Positions 8,501 through 17,381 of a stretch of 64,000 nucleotides of DNA are shown piece after piece. The stretch spans positions 62,001 through 126,000 of the forward strand of contig CAVVYW010000006.1 in NCBI GenBank assembly GCA_963752605.1, in the 5' to 3' direction. The notes under the pieces were generated by a model, which worked only from the letters and a program-made list of their open reading frames with translations, was not told the origin of the DNA and made no database searches. Origin of the DNA: CAVVYW01 sp963752605 (GTDB lineage Bacteria; Actinomycetota; Thermoleophilia; Solirubrobacterales; 70-9). Each line of letters opens with the position of its first letter. Within the stretch, counting starts at the first letter, position 1. The position numbers were made by a program, and so were the translations under genes.

Positions 8501-10828
8501 CTAGCTGACGGGAACGCGGCCCTCCGTCCGCTCGCGGGCGCGCGGGCGCTCCGAGAGGCGGACGGGGGCGGCGGACAGCGCGCGGAGTCGCATGTCCGAC
8601 CAGCTGACACCCTCGCGGACCAGCGCCGGCAGCCCGAGGGCGACGGCGGTGGCGATCTCCACGGCCTGCAGGACGACCCCGTAGGCAAGCGCGTCGGCGC
8701 CGCTCACCCCGAAGCCCGCGGTCAGCACGCTGATCACGGCCAGCTGGAAGATCCCGATGTTGGATGGGGTCGCCGGCACGACGGCGGTGACGTTGACCGC
8801 GAACAGGCACGCTGCCGCGGCGCCGATCCCGACCTGGTGGTCGAGGCCAAGGGCCGCGAACAGCGCCCAGCAGGACAGGAGCTGCAGGGCCCAGGCGCCG
8901 AGTTGCGCGAACGTCGCGAAGGAGCCGCGGCGCGGGTCGCGGAAGACGTTCAGGCCGGTTCGCACCTGCTTGAGAGCGCCCTTGACGGCCCTCACCGCGC
9001 GACCGATCCGGCCGCTCCCATCCACCCGAACCAGGCTGGGCGCGAGGGCCGCCACGATCAGGAGGAGAAGCGGCGCCATGGAGACCAGGAAGAGCTTCTG
9101 GGTGCTGGTCTGGAAGAGATCGGTGGTGGAGACGATGATCGCGCCAAGCATGCCCAGCGCGACGATGTTGAGAACGGACTGCGAGACCAGGGTCCCGATC
9201 AGCACCGCGAAGGTCTCACGCATGCGCCCGACTCGCCTGGCCAGGACCATCGCCCTGGCGGGCTCTCCGAGGCGGGCCGGCAGCGTCGCCGACATCAGCA
9301 CCCCGATCATCGTCGCCGAGGTCACGTCACGGCGGCGCACGTGGCGGCCGGGGAGGGCCGCGCGCGCGATCGCCACCCACGAAGCGGCGCGGGCGAACAT
9401 CGCCCCGACCATCAGGGCACAGGCGATCAGCACCCAGGTCAGATCCGAGCGGATCAGGTTCTCGGCGACCTTGTCCACACCGACCTTCTGCGCGGCCAGC
9501 GCGGTCAGAGCGACTCCGAGGATTCCGGCGGCCGCGACCCCGGCCCTGCGGGCGGTCTTGCGAAGCATCCCGGCGCCGCCGGCAGGGGCCGGCTCCAGCG
9601 ACGGAAGCCGCTTGGCGGGCCGCCGGGGGCCGCCATCCAGGCGGGTGAAGCCGCTGCGGCGAGCCGCGCGCTCCAGGTTCGATGCGGGCTCGGGGGCGGG
9701 CTCCATCGCCCGCTCGTAGACCTCGGTCACCTCATCGGCGATGTGCGGCCAGGCGTAGCGCTCGGCGCTGACGCGGCCAGCCTCGCCCAGTGCGGCTCGG
9801 CGCTCGGGCTCGTGCCAGAGCCGCTGCAGCTCCTCGGCGAGCGCCTGCGGATCCGCGGGCGGCACAAGCAGGCCGTTCGCCTCGTCGGTGATCACATCCC
9901 GATAGCCGGCAATCTCCGAAGCGACCACCGGAGTCCCGGCGGCCATCGCCTCGATCAGCACCATCCCGAAGCTCTCGCCGGCCAGTGACGGAGCGCAGAG
10001 GACGTCCGCCTCTCCGAGCTGGCGCCAGAGCGAGTCGTCCGTGACCTTCCCGAGCACGTCTATTCGGGACGCGGCCTCCGGGTCGGTGACCCGCCGGAAG
10101 ACCTCCTCGGGGTCGGCGCCGATCACGGTCAGCTTCGAGGGGACGTGCTCGACCAGCGCCTCGAATGCGGTGAGGAGGACCGGCAGGCCCTTTCGCTCCT
10201 CGGCGCGGCCCACGAAGAGCAGGCGAAGGTGGTCGGCCTCGGGCTTCGGCCCGGCGGGCGCCGCCTCGAGGTCGACGCCGTTGGGGACGATCGTGTAGTC
10301 GCCGCCGAACCAGCGCCGGCCGGTCCAGGCCGCGGCCTCGGAGACCGCGATCCGGGCCGAGAGCTGGTTGAAGATGCGGCGCCCGCCGAGCAGGTTCGCC
10401 ATGTGGTTGGGGAACGGCTTGGTCGAGTAGGCGTGGAAGGTCCCCACGACCGGAGCGTCCCGGAAGGTGGCGGCGTCCCAGCTCACCAGCGGCGCGGGCG
10501 GCTCGTGCACGTGGACGACGTCGAAGCGCCCCGCGCGGAGCTCGCGCCTCAACCGCACCAGGGCCTCCGGGAAGACCGAAAGATTCGAGACCGCGCCGTT
10601 GGCGCCGAGGCCGATCGTGCGGCTGAGGGGGATCAGGTAGTCGGGCGCCTCTCGGACCTCGGGGGTCGAGCGGTGGAGGCGGCGGCTGAGCGCGCCGGGA
10701 GGGTCCCACGGCGCGAGGACCCGGGCGTGGTCCCCGCGGGCGAGATACTGCTCCGCGAGCGCCTCGACGTGCCTGTTCACGCCCCCCTGATAGGTCCATG
10801 AGTAGGGCGAAACCAGGGCGATACGCAT
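8501..10828 (-). CDS. GT4 glycosyltransferase fused to a flippase-like membrane domain
   Basis: Two-domain protein of 775 residues in one uninterrupted frame. Residues 1 to about 390 are a GT-B, family 4 glycosyltransferase like phosphatidylinositol mannosyltransferase PimA: N-terminal GGVNRHVEALA, and the donor-site motif GESFGMVLIEAMAAGTPVVAS. After a Pro/Ala-rich linker of about 50 residues, positions 440-745 form an UPF0104 (lysylphosphatidylglycerol synthetase membrane region) domain with about 8 helices, including SATLPARLGEPARA and VPATPSNIGIFQLA. Likely role: add a sugar (for example mannose) to a lipid at the inner leaflet and help move or handle the product; the second part is inference. 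It lies 22 nt after a large membrane protein gene. A chimera from assembly is unlikely because the linker is clean. Confidence 0.85.
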   Translation of the reverse strand: MRIALVSPYSWTYQGGVNRHVEALAEQYLARGDHARVLAPWDPPGALSRRLHRSTPEVREAPDYLIPLSRTIGLGANGAVSNLSVFPEALVRLRRELRAGRFDVVHVHEPPAPLVSWDAATFRDAPVVGTFHAYSTKPFPNHMANLLGGRRIFNQLSARIAVSEAAAWTGRRWFGGDYTIVPNGVDLEAAPAGPKPEADHLRLLFVGRAEERKGLPVLLTAFEALVEHVPSKLTVIGADPEEVFRRVTDPEAASRIDVLGKVTDDSLWRQLGEADVLCAPSLAGESFGMVLIEAMAAGTPVVASEIAGYRDVITDEANGLLVPPADPQALAEELQRLWHEPERRAALGEAGRVSAERYAWPHIADEVTEVYERAMEPAPEPASNLERAARRSGFTRLDGGPRRPAKRLPSLEPAPAGGAGMLRKTARRAGVAAAGILGVALTALAAQKVGVDKVAENLIRSDLTWVLIACALMVGAMFARAASWVAIARAALPGRHVRRRDVTSATMIGVLMSATLPARLGEPARAMVLARRVGRMRETFAVLIGTLVSQSVLNIVALGMLGAIIVSTTDLFQTSTQKLFLVSMAPLLLLIVAALAPSLVRVDGSGRIGRAVRAVKGALKQVRTGLNVFRDPRRGSFATFAQLGAWALQLLSCWALFAALGLDHQVGIGAAAACLFAVNVTAVVPATPSNIGIFQLAVISVLTAGFGVSGADALAYGVVLQAVEIATAVALGLPALVREGVSWSDMRLRALSAAPVRLSERPRARERTEGRVPVS

Positions 10829-10850
10829 CGGGGCAGGGTAGCGGGAAGCC

Positions 10851-12749
10851 CTATTGCGGCCGTTGCGCCCATGTGAAAATTAGGCATGCGGTGAGGGCGA
10901 TGGTCCCGATCGTGAGAACGGTCGCCCCCGAATCATTCGCGACGGTTCCCACGGCGATGCTCGCCCCGGCCCCGATCAGGCCGGCCCGGAACAGGGGCCA
11001 TGGGGCGAGCCAGGACGCGATCCTGCGGCGCAGGAACACCGCCGCCAGGATCAGCCCGAGCGCGACCCAGAACAGCGGCCGCTCGGTCCCGCTCGAGAAG
11101 CTGCTCGCCGAGAGCCTCAGCCGCCTCTCCGCGACGTCCGCCACGTCATCGGCGCCGCCGGCCTCGAAGACGGACCGGCTCAGGTGGGCGTCCCCTCCGA
11201 GGGCGAGGTCGATCAGGGCGAGCAGGGCGAGCCCCGCGAACGGCGCCGCCAGCAGGCCCAGCAGGAGCCCGCGGCGGCGGGACACTCCCGGCAGGCACAC
11301 GATGGCGATCGCGGCGCCGGCGGGGAAGACGATCGCCGCACCGACGTCTGCGCCGAAGCGCCCCGCGGCAAAGACTGCCGTGGCGAGCAGAGCAATCCCG
11401 GCGAACCCCCCGACCGCCAGACGCGTGTCCGGCGGCCGGCCCCGGACGGCGAGCGCCGTCAGTCCCGCCCCGATCCCGGCCGGGATCAGGACGGACAGAA
11501 TCGCCTCGAGCTCGTTGCCGATCCCGAAGAAGCGCACGCCGAGGCCCGGATTGGGCCCGAGCAGCGAGCGGGCCATGAAAGGCGAGCCCGCAATTACGTC
11601 GATCGCGTAGGCGGCGGACGTGATCCCGCAGGCGATCGCCAGCGCCCTCCAATCACGGGTCGCAAGGAGCGTGAGTCCCGCGAGCAGCGGAGCGCCTACT
11701 CCGACGAGCAGGCGCTCGAGACCCTCGCTCGGGTTGAGCGAGGCCGTGATCAAGAGCAGCAGCGGCAGATAGACGCAGGAGAGCCCGAGCACCGCGAGCG
11801 CGGGCCGCGCGAGGCCGCCCCGCGAGAGCAGCGCCACGAGGAGTGCCACCACGACCCAGATGGCCAGGTTGCGCACGATCACCGGCGTGCGGCGCTTCGA
11901 AACCACCTTCATCCGGTCCGCCCGCTCGGCCACGGCGCCGACGTCCACCTCCCCCTCGGCCTCGATCGGCTGCCCACTCATCTCGTCGGGGATCGCGATG
12001 CCGTACCGGTTGAGGATGGTCGGCGCGATGTCGGTGGCGAGCACGAACCCGTCGGTGCGGGTGGTGTCGGAGGTGAGGTTGCCCGCGAACCCCTCCCCCG
12101 CCACCCCGATGGCCAGGGTGTCGTGCTCCGGCGGGGGCGGCCGCTCCATCGCGATCAGCAGGTCGTCGTCGCGCAGACGCCGGATCAGCGCCGGCAGCTG
12201 GTCGGGGGTCGCCGGTACCACCGAGAACCCGGGGCAGCGCCGGTCCAGGCATTCGAAGGGACGCGTTCGCGCCACGAATCCCCGGCGGTCCACGGCGACA
12301 AGGGCCGGGGTGCTGAGCAGGCTGTCGGCGGCGACAGGGACGGCGTCGTGCTTCAGGCTCGAGCCCAGCAGCCCCGGGAGGATGTCCGCCGGGGCGCTCT
12401 CAGCCCGCGCGACGATTCGGCCCCAGTCTGGAATCTGGGGCCCGTATGTCGTGACCAGCGGCAGCTCCTGGTCATACAGCGAGGTGAAGACCCGGTTGCC
12501 CTGGCTGATGTCGAGATAGGTCTGCGTCGCCGTGACCTTGGAGAGGCCGGCGCTCATCACTCCCGGCGAGAGGCCCTCGATGCCCTCCAGGCCCGCTGGC
12601 TCCGTCCCCGCGGGCAGCATCGCCAGCGTGACGCTCGGTTCCTGCTGAGCCCTGGCGGACGGCGCCCAGATCGCGGTCAAGGCCAAGACCACACATGCGG
12701 CGACTACTACTCTTGCCCTGGTGGCCGACCGGACGTTCGTCAAGTTCAC
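10851..12749 (-). CDS. membrane protein with extracytoplasmic alkaline-phosphatase-superfamily-like domain
   Basis: About 632 residues from the GTG at 12749, which gives a good signal peptide (RARVVVAACVVLALTAIWA, cut after ARA). Residues 35 to about 265 are outside the membrane. The end of this region, TDIAPTILNRYGIAIPDEMSG, resembles the C-terminal part of sulfatase or phosphopentomutase-like enzymes, but I do not see the usual metal ligands, so it may be catalytically dead. About 10 membrane helices follow (AIWVVVALLVALLSRGG onward). I cannot name the family. It leads a run with the GT4-flippase fusion, so a cell-envelope role is likely. The start overlaps the divergent hemQ by 29 nt, so a later start is possible. 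Confidence 0.65.
   Translation of the reverse strand: MNLTNVRSATRARVVVAACVVLALTAIWAPSARAQQEPSVTLAMLPAGTEPAGLEGIEGLSPGVMSAGLSKVTATQTYLDISQGNRVFTSLYDQELPLVTTYGPQIPDWGRIVARAESAPADILPGLLGSSLKHDAVPVAADSLLSTPALVAVDRRGFVARTRPFECLDRRCPGFSVVPATPDQLPALIRRLRDDDLLIAMERPPPPEHDTLAIGVAGEGFAGNLTSDTTRTDGFVLATDIAPTILNRYGIAIPDEMSGQPIEAEGEVDVGAVAERADRMKVVSKRRTPVIVRNLAIWVVVALLVALLSRGGLARPALAVLGLSCVYLPLLLLITASLNPSEGLERLLVGVGAPLLAGLTLLATRDWRALAIACGITSAAYAIDVIAGSPFMARSLLGPNPGLGVRFFGIGNELEAILSVLIPAGIGAGLTALAVRGRPPDTRLAVGGFAGIALLATAVFAAGRFGADVGAAIVFPAGAAIAIVCLPGVSRRRGLLLGLLAAPFAGLALLALIDLALGGDAHLSRSVFEAGGADDVADVAERRLRLSASSFSSGTERPLFWVALGLILAAVFLRRRIASWLAPWPLFRAGLIGAGASIAVGTVANDSGATVLTIGTIALTACLIFTWAQRPQ
12708..12713 (+). 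promoter_or_regulatory. -10 box of hemQ, leaderless type
   Basis: TACTCT, ending 7 nt before the GTG at 12721, with no ribosome binding site between. It lies inside the first codons of the divergent membrane-protein gene. Confidence 0.5.
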
Positions 12750-13419
12750 GTTCTTCAAGCTCGACCCCGCCTGGAGGCGGCGCAGCGCTTCCGAGCGCGC
12801 CCGCGACAAGTCCGAGTTCCAGGCCGCCTGCGACGACTTCGCCGAGGACAGATCGCTGCGAGCGTACTCGACGGTCGGCACCCGGGGCGACACCGACCTG
12901 CTGATCCTCTCCCAGAGCCCGATCCTCGAGGACCTGCACACCTTCCACGTGGTGCTCGGCCAGAGCGGCCTCGCCCGCTGGTCAACCATCCCCCACTCCT
13001 ACCTGGCGATGACCAAGCCCAGTCCATATTCCGACGAGGGGTCGGTGCGTCCGCTCATCTGCACCTCCGAGCGGAAGTACCTCTTCGTCTACCCGTTCGA
13101 GAAGAAGCGGGAGTGGTACCGCCTGCCGATGGAGGAGCGGCAGCGGATCATGGCCGACCACATCGAGACCGGACGCCGCTACCCCCAGATCACCATCAAC
13201 ACCGCCTACTCGTTCGGGCTGGACGACCAGGAGTTCGTCGTCTCCTTCGAGGGCGACGATCCGGGCGACTTCCTCGACCTCGTCCAGGAGCTCCGCACCA
13301 CGGAGTCCAGCGCCTACACGCTGCGGGACACCCCGATCTTCACGTGCGTCGCGATGTCGCTTCCTCGTGCCCTCGACGCGCTCGACGGGACCGCGGCCAC
13401 CGCCGTCCAACCGGCCTGA
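12721..13419 (+). CDS. hemQ: coproheme decarboxylase, chlorite dismutase family
   Basis: Cytosolic enzyme that uses peroxide to decarboxylate the two propionates of coproheme and give heme b, the last step of the coproporphyrin-dependent heme pathway of Gram-positives. It has 232 residues, the normal actinobacterial length. Tyr124 and Lys128 (YPFEK) fit the catalytic Tyr/Lys pair, and His147 (MADHIETGRRY) fits the proximal heme ligand. The distal chlorite-dismutase arginine signature is not evident, so heme synthesis is preferred over chlorite dismutation. The GTG start at 12721 agrees with the conserved beginning ADRTFVKFTFFKLDPAWRR. It is followed 11 nt later by a DUF899 gene and then by fprA and bolA. 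Confidence 0.9.
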   Translation: MADRTFVKFTFFKLDPAWRRRSASERARDKSEFQAACDDFAEDRSLRAYSTVGTRGDTDLLILSQSPILEDLHTFHVVLGQSGLARWSTIPHSYLAMTKPSPYSDEGSVRPLICTSERKYLFVYPFEKKREWYRLPMEERQRIMADHIETGRRYPQITINTAYSFGLDDQEFVVSFEGDDPGDFLDLVQELRTTESSAYTLRDTPIFTCVAMSLPRALDALDGTAATAVQPA

Positions 13420-13430
13420 AAGGAGTCCAG

Positions 13431-14141
13431 ATGACCACGAGCAAGACCCAGAGCCTCCCGCCCGTCGTCTCCGAGGAGGAGTGGCAGGCGGCTCATGAGG
13501 AAGTGCTGGCCAAGGAGAAGGCCCACATGCGGGCCGCTGACGAGCTCGCCGCGGAGCGCCGCCGCCAGCCGATGTATGAGATCGGCAAGGACTACACGTT
13601 CGACGGCCCCGACGGTGAGGTGAGCCTGCTCGACCTCTTCGAGGGCCGCCCGCAGCTCGCGCTCTACCACTTCATGTTCGGGCCGAACCAGGATGAGGGC
13701 TGCGACGGCTGCGCGATGTTCGTCGACCAGCTCACCCACCTCGCCCATCTGCGGGCTCGTGGCACCACCTTCGTCCTCGTCTCACGCGCACCGCTCGAGA
13801 AGATCGAGGCCTTCAAGCGGCGGATGGGCTGGGACGACGTTCCCTGGTACTCGGACGGGAACAGCGACTTCGGCGTCGACTTCGGCTTCTCGCCGCCCGA
13901 GCCCCAGCCGGACGAGCACCAGGAGGGCGAGATCTTCGGCTTCAACGTCTTCATCCGCGACGACGACGGCCGCGTCTACCGCACCTACTTCACCAACTGG
14001 CGAGGCGTGGAGGCGATTGGGAGCGTCTGGAGCATTCTCGACCGCACTCCGTTCGGCCGCCAGGAGGAGTGGGAGGACTCGCCGGAGGGCCGCCCGCAGG
14101 GGCCCAAGTTCGACTGGTGGCGTCTGCACGACGACTACTAG
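13431..14141 (+). CDS. DUF899 family thioredoxin-like protein
   Basis: Soluble protein of 236 residues with a thioredoxin-like fold, known only as DUF899. After a helical N-terminal region (EEWQAAHEEVLAKEKAHMRA), the sequence reads YHFMFGPNQDEGCDGCAMF with a CDGC pair at the position of the redox centre, then FVLVSRAPLEKIEAFKRRMGW. The function is not established; a peroxide or thiol role is possible. The ATG at 13431 has AAAGGAG 6 nt upstream, so the mRNA is shared with hemQ (gap 11 nt). Neighbours in heme and Fe-S metabolism fit a redox role. Confidence 0.85.
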   Translation: MTTSKTQSLPPVVSEEEWQAAHEEVLAKEKAHMRAADELAAERRRQPMYEIGKDYTFDGPDGEVSLLDLFEGRPQLALYHFMFGPNQDEGCDGCAMFVDQLTHLAHLRARGTTFVLVSRAPLEKIEAFKRRMGWDDVPWYSDGNSDFGVDFGFSPPEPQPDEHQEGEIFGFNVFIRDDDGRVYRTYFTNWRGVEAIGSVWSILDRTPFGRQEEWEDSPEGRPQGPKFDWWRLHDDY

Positions 14142-14243
14142 GCCCCGGTGCGTAGGCAGCCGCGCGCAGGGCCCGCCCTCGGGATGGCCTACGCTTTCCC
14201 GCTCCCATGACCGCCATCGGGACTCAGAGGGAACCCTCTGCGC

Positions 14244-15620
14244 GTGGCCGTCGTCGGCTCCGGGCCGGCGGGCTTCTACGCGGCTGAGCACCTCCTCAAG
14301 CACGAGGAGGTCACCGCGGAGGTCGACATGTTCGACCGGCTGCCGACCCCATACGGCCTGGTCCGCGCGGGCGTCGCCCCCGACCACCCGAAGATCAAGT
14401 CGGTGATCCGCGTGTATGAGAAGACCGCGGCGCGCCCCGGCTATCGGTTCTTCGGCAACGTCGAGGTCGGCAAAGACATCGCGGTCGCCGAGCTCCAGGA
14501 GCGCTACCACGCGGTCGTCTTTGCCTACGGGACCAGCGTCGACAGGCACCTGGGCATCCCCGGCGAGGACCTGCCCGGCAGCCATTCGGCCACCGAGTTC
14601 GTCAATTGGTACAACGCCCACCCCGACTTCACCGATCGCGAGTTCAACCTCGACTGCGATCGGGTGGTCGTGATCGGCAACGGGAACGTCGCGACGGACG
14701 TTGCCCGGATGCTCGCCCTCACCCGCGAGGAGCTCGAGGGAACCGACACCGCCCACCATGGCATCGAGGGCCTCGCGGAGAGCGGCGTCAAGGAGATCGT
14801 CGTGCTGGGACGCCGCGGCCCGGCGCAGGCCGCCTTCACCAACCCCGAGGTCCGCGAGCTCGGGGAGCTGATCGACGCGGACATCGAGATCGACCCGGAC
14901 GAGGTGGCGCTGGACGATCAGAGCAAGGCGTGGCTCGACTCCGACGACGCCGACATCACCGCCCGCAAGAACGTCGAGATCTTCACCGAGTTCGCCCAGC
15001 GCGAGCCCGAGGGCAAGAACAAGAAGGTCGTCCTTCGCTTCCTCCGCTCCCCGGTCGAGATCCAGGGCGAGGGCAAGGTGGAGCGGATCGTGATCGGCCG
15101 AAACGAGCTTCAGCAGGACGACTCCGGCGCGCTGCGCCCCAAGGACACCGGCGACCGCGAGACGATCGACTGCGGGATGGTGCTGCGCGCCGTCGGCTAC
15201 AAGGGCGTCCCCGTCGAGGGCGCGCCCTTCGACGAGAAGTCCGGCGTCATCCCCAACGACGGCGGCCGGGTCACCGAGTCCGACGGCGGCGAGCAGGTGC
15301 CCGGTCTCTACGCGGTCGGCTGGATCAAGCGCGGCCCGTCCGGCGTGATCGGCACGAACAAGAAGGACGCGCAGGAGACGGTCGACCACATCCTCGAGGA
15401 CCTCGAGGCGGGCAAGGTCCCGGAGGCGTCGCTGGCCGGTGACCGCGAGGCGACCGAGGCCCTCCTCAACGAGCGCAAGCCCGACCACGTCACCTTCCAG
15501 GGCTGGGAGGCGATCGATGCCGCCGAGGTCGCGCGCGGGGAGCCGCTCGGCCGCCCGCGAGTCAAGTTCTGCGACGTCGACGAGATGGTCGAGGCCTCGC
15601 GCTCCAAGACCGCGGCCTGA
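14244..15620 (+). CDS. fprA: ferredoxin/adrenodoxin-NADP+ reductase, FprA type
   Basis: FAD flavoprotein that passes electrons between NADPH and a ferredoxin. The FAD site is VAVVGSGPAGFYAAEHLL, and the NADP site is VVVIGNGNVATDVAR. The late FAD-binding segment is VPGLYAVGWIKRGPSGVIGTNK, typical of the adrenodoxin-reductase class. About 458 residues are in frame from the GTG at 14244. An ATG at 14207 reads MTAIGTQREP in another frame, and removing one T near 14233 would join it to LRVAVVGSG, a natural start, so the true gene probably begins at 14207. It overlaps bolA by 1 nt. P450s and Fe-S enzymes are possible clients. Confidence 0.9.
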   Translation: MAVVGSGPAGFYAAEHLLKHEEVTAEVDMFDRLPTPYGLVRAGVAPDHPKIKSVIRVYEKTAARPGYRFFGNVEVGKDIAVAELQERYHAVVFAYGTSVDRHLGIPGEDLPGSHSATEFVNWYNAHPDFTDREFNLDCDRVVVIGNGNVATDVARMLALTREELEGTDTAHHGIEGLAESGVKEIVVLGRRGPAQAAFTNPEVRELGELIDADIEIDPDEVALDDQSKAWLDSDDADITARKNVEIFTEFAQREPEGKNKKVVLRFLRSPVEIQGEGKVERIVIGRNELQQDDSGALRPKDTGDRETIDCGMVLRAVGYKGVPVEGAPFDEKSGVIPNDGGRVTESDGGEQVPGLYAVGWIKRGPSGVIGTNKKDAQETVDHILEDLEAGKVPEASLAGDREATEALLNERKPDHVTFQGWEAIDAAEVARGEPLGRPRVKFCDVDEMVEASRSKTAA

Positions 15621-15859
15621 TGGCGATCGCGCCCGACGAGGTGCGCCTGATGATCGAGGCCGCGCTCCCCGGATCCGAGGTCGAGGTGGTGGACGAGACC
15701 GGCACCCAGGACCACCTCCGCGCCACTGTCACCGCTCCCCAGTTCGAGGGGCTCTCCAGGGTCGAGCAGCACAAGCTCGTCAAGAAGGCGGTCCAGGGCC
15801 GCTTCGACGACGGCTCGATCCACGCATTGAGCATCAAGACCACCGCGCCCCAGGCGTAA
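15620..15859 (+). CDS. bolA: BolA/IbaG family protein
   Basis: Protein of 79 residues with the BolA fold. BolA proteins bind CGFS glutaredoxins and share an Fe-S cluster with them. Family features are the helix-strand order with IEAALPGSEVEVVDETG, the conserved FEGLSRVEQHKLVKKAV and the C-terminal IHALSIKT. The ATG overlaps the stop of fprA (TGATG), so translation is coupled. The natural partner, a CGFS glutaredoxin, is 1.5 kb downstream on the same strand, with erpA next to it. Confidence 0.9.
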   Translation: MAIAPDEVRLMIEAALPGSEVEVVDETGTQDHLRATVTAPQFEGLSRVEQHKLVKKAVQGRFDDGSIHALSIKTTAPQA

Positions 15860-15895
15860 ATCAGGCGCGATAAGCGTTTGATGAGTGCCCGTCCG

Positions 15896-15901
15896 TACAG
15901 T
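15896..15901 (+). promoter_or_regulatory. -10 box of the repeat-protein gene inside an inverted repeat
   Basis: TACAGT ends 7 nt before the GTG at 15909. It is framed by a 6-bp inverted repeat, CCGTCC (15889-15894) and GGACGG (15902-15907), which could be an operator or chance. There is no ribosome binding site, so a leaderless mRNA is likely. Confidence 0.45.
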
Positions 15902-15908
15902 GGACGGT

Positions 15909-17357
15909 GTGAGGTCCTCGACTCGATTCACCGCGGCGCTGCTTGGCGCCCTGGCGCTCACGGCCGCTCCCGCCTCCGCCGCGCCCGGAGATCCCGTCAA
16001 CCAGGGCAACTTCGACCTGAGGGAGGTCGCCCTCCAGTCCGGCAAGACGATCCTCGCGGGCACCGCCGACCACAGCGACCTCGGCCTGATCCGCCTGAAC
16101 GCTGACGGCAGCCCCGATCCGAGCTTCGACGTGGAGGGATTCGTCCGGGCCGACTTCGGCTCCAACGAGTCCGCCGCGGACCTGGCGCTCGCGCCCGGCG
16201 GCAGGATCGTCGTGGCGGGCACACAGGATCCGGGGGCGAGCCCGTTCGTCGTGCTGGCCAGCTTCAACTCCGACGGGAGCCCCGACACCTCCTTCAGCGG
16301 CGACGGCAAGGCGACGCTGGCGCTCGCCGCCAACGACGTGGTTACCTCGGTCGACATCAACTCCGGCGGCCGAATCGCCGTCGGGGTCAACGCCGGCAAC
16401 GGCGACTTCAAGGTGATCACCTTCACCGGTGCCGGAGCGCCCGATGCGGGCTTTGGCACCGGCGGAGTCGCCACGCTCAACTTCGGCGGCACCGATCAGG
16501 TCACCGCCGTCGCCTTCCAGTCCACCGGCAAGCTGATCGCCGCCGGCGGGACCACCAAGAACACCGGCGACTTCGCGATCGCCCGCTTCGGTCTCAACGG
16601 GGCGATTGACAACCTCGCGGATGCCGACCCGGCGATCGGCTTTGCCAACGGCTCGGGGGCGCAGGAGATCGACGCATCCGGCGGAGGAGCCGACACCGTC
16701 CTCGCGATGGCAATCGACCCCGCCGACAGGATCGTCCTCAGCGGCCCCACCGGGACCAACGTCGTCGGCCGTCTGGTCAGCGGAACAGTGAGGCTGGCCG
16801 CGACGGGCGTCTCGGACGCGACGTTCGCGGGCGACGGCAAGGCCGAGTTCCCGGAGACCCAGATCTCGCACTTCGCCCAGGACGTCGCGGTCGCGGGCAC
16901 CGGCGACATCCTCGTCTCCGGGGTGGGCAACGAGGCCCAGGGCTTTGGCTACCTCCAGCGGCTCAGCGACGCGGGCACCGAAACCTTCTCCAATACGGAC
17001 ACCGGCGCGAACGGCACCGTCTACGAAACCGTCGTCGAGGTCCACGTAGCCGCCGCGGCCGACGGCGCCTTCACCCTCGGCGGGCACGCCTACGAGCAGG
17101 TGCCTCCTAACTCCATCCCCGGCGCCTTCGCGCAGCGCTTCACCGCCGCGAACGCACTCGATCCGACCCTCGCGGGCGATGGGACGATCTTCCCTCGCTT
17201 CATCGAGCTGGCTCCCCCACCGCCGCCTTCGGCCGGCACGCAGCCACCGGCATCACAGCCGTCTGGCTCGACCCCGACCACCCGCGCCAAGCGGTGCAAG
17301 AAGGCCAAGAAACGCGCTTCCCCCGCCAAGAAGTGCAAGAAGAAAAAGAAGCGCTGA
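15909..17357 (+). CDS. secreted delta-60-repeat beta protein with Pro-rich stretch and Lys/Cys tail
   Basis: About 482 residues. Signal peptide RFTAALLGALALTAAPASA. The body is made of repeats of about 50-60 residues of the delta-60 type, each with a pattern like GGRIVVAGT...FNSDGSPDTSFSGDGK, which form a beta-propeller-like or solenoid surface. The end is a Pro/Ser/Thr-rich stretch followed by about 25 residues that are mostly Lys with two Cys (KRCKKAKKR...KKCKKKKKR). No enzyme motif is seen. The protein is exported, and the basic tail may bind wall polymers or form disulfides; that is inference. A start at GTG 15885 is possible, but 15909 gives the better signal peptide and -10 spacing. Confidence 0.8.
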   Translation: MRSSTRFTAALLGALALTAAPASAAPGDPVNQGNFDLREVALQSGKTILAGTADHSDLGLIRLNADGSPDPSFDVEGFVRADFGSNESAADLALAPGGRIVVAGTQDPGASPFVVLASFNSDGSPDTSFSGDGKATLALAANDVVTSVDINSGGRIAVGVNAGNGDFKVITFTGAGAPDAGFGTGGVATLNFGGTDQVTAVAFQSTGKLIAAGGTTKNTGDFAIARFGLNGAIDNLADADPAIGFANGSGAQEIDASGGGADTVLAMAIDPADRIVLSGPTGTNVVGRLVSGTVRLAATGVSDATFAGDGKAEFPETQISHFAQDVAVAGTGDILVSGVGNEAQGFGYLQRLSDAGTETFSNTDTGANGTVYETVVEVHVAAAADGAFTLGGHAYEQVPPNSIPGAFAQRFTAANALDPTLAGDGTIFPRFIELAPPPPPSAGTQPPASQPSGSTPTTRAKRCKKAKKRASPAKKCKKKKKR

Positions 17358-17367
17358 CCCCGATCCC

Positions 17368-17373
17368 TATGAT
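17368..17373 (+). promoter_or_regulatory. -10 box of the glutaredoxin gene, leaderless type
   Basis: TATGAT, 8 nt before the ATG at 17382, with no ribosome binding site between. Confidence 0.5.
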
Positions 17374-17381
17374 GCGTGGCG

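Noticed and set aside
12721..13419. True chlorite dismutase
   Set aside because: The Tyr/Lys pair and proximal His fit coproheme decarboxylase, the distal Arg signature of chlorite dismutase is not seen, and the neighbours are heme and Fe-S genes.
11184..13430. Plus-strand open frame running into the DUF899 gene
   Set aside because: Antisense to the membrane protein and out of frame with hemQ. Only the part from 13431 is a real gene, with its own ribosome site.
15889..15907. CCGTCC/GGACGG repeat as a firm operator
   Set aside because: It frames the -10 box and could be real, but arms of 6 bp made of G and C arise easily by chance in this DNA and no regulator is next to it.
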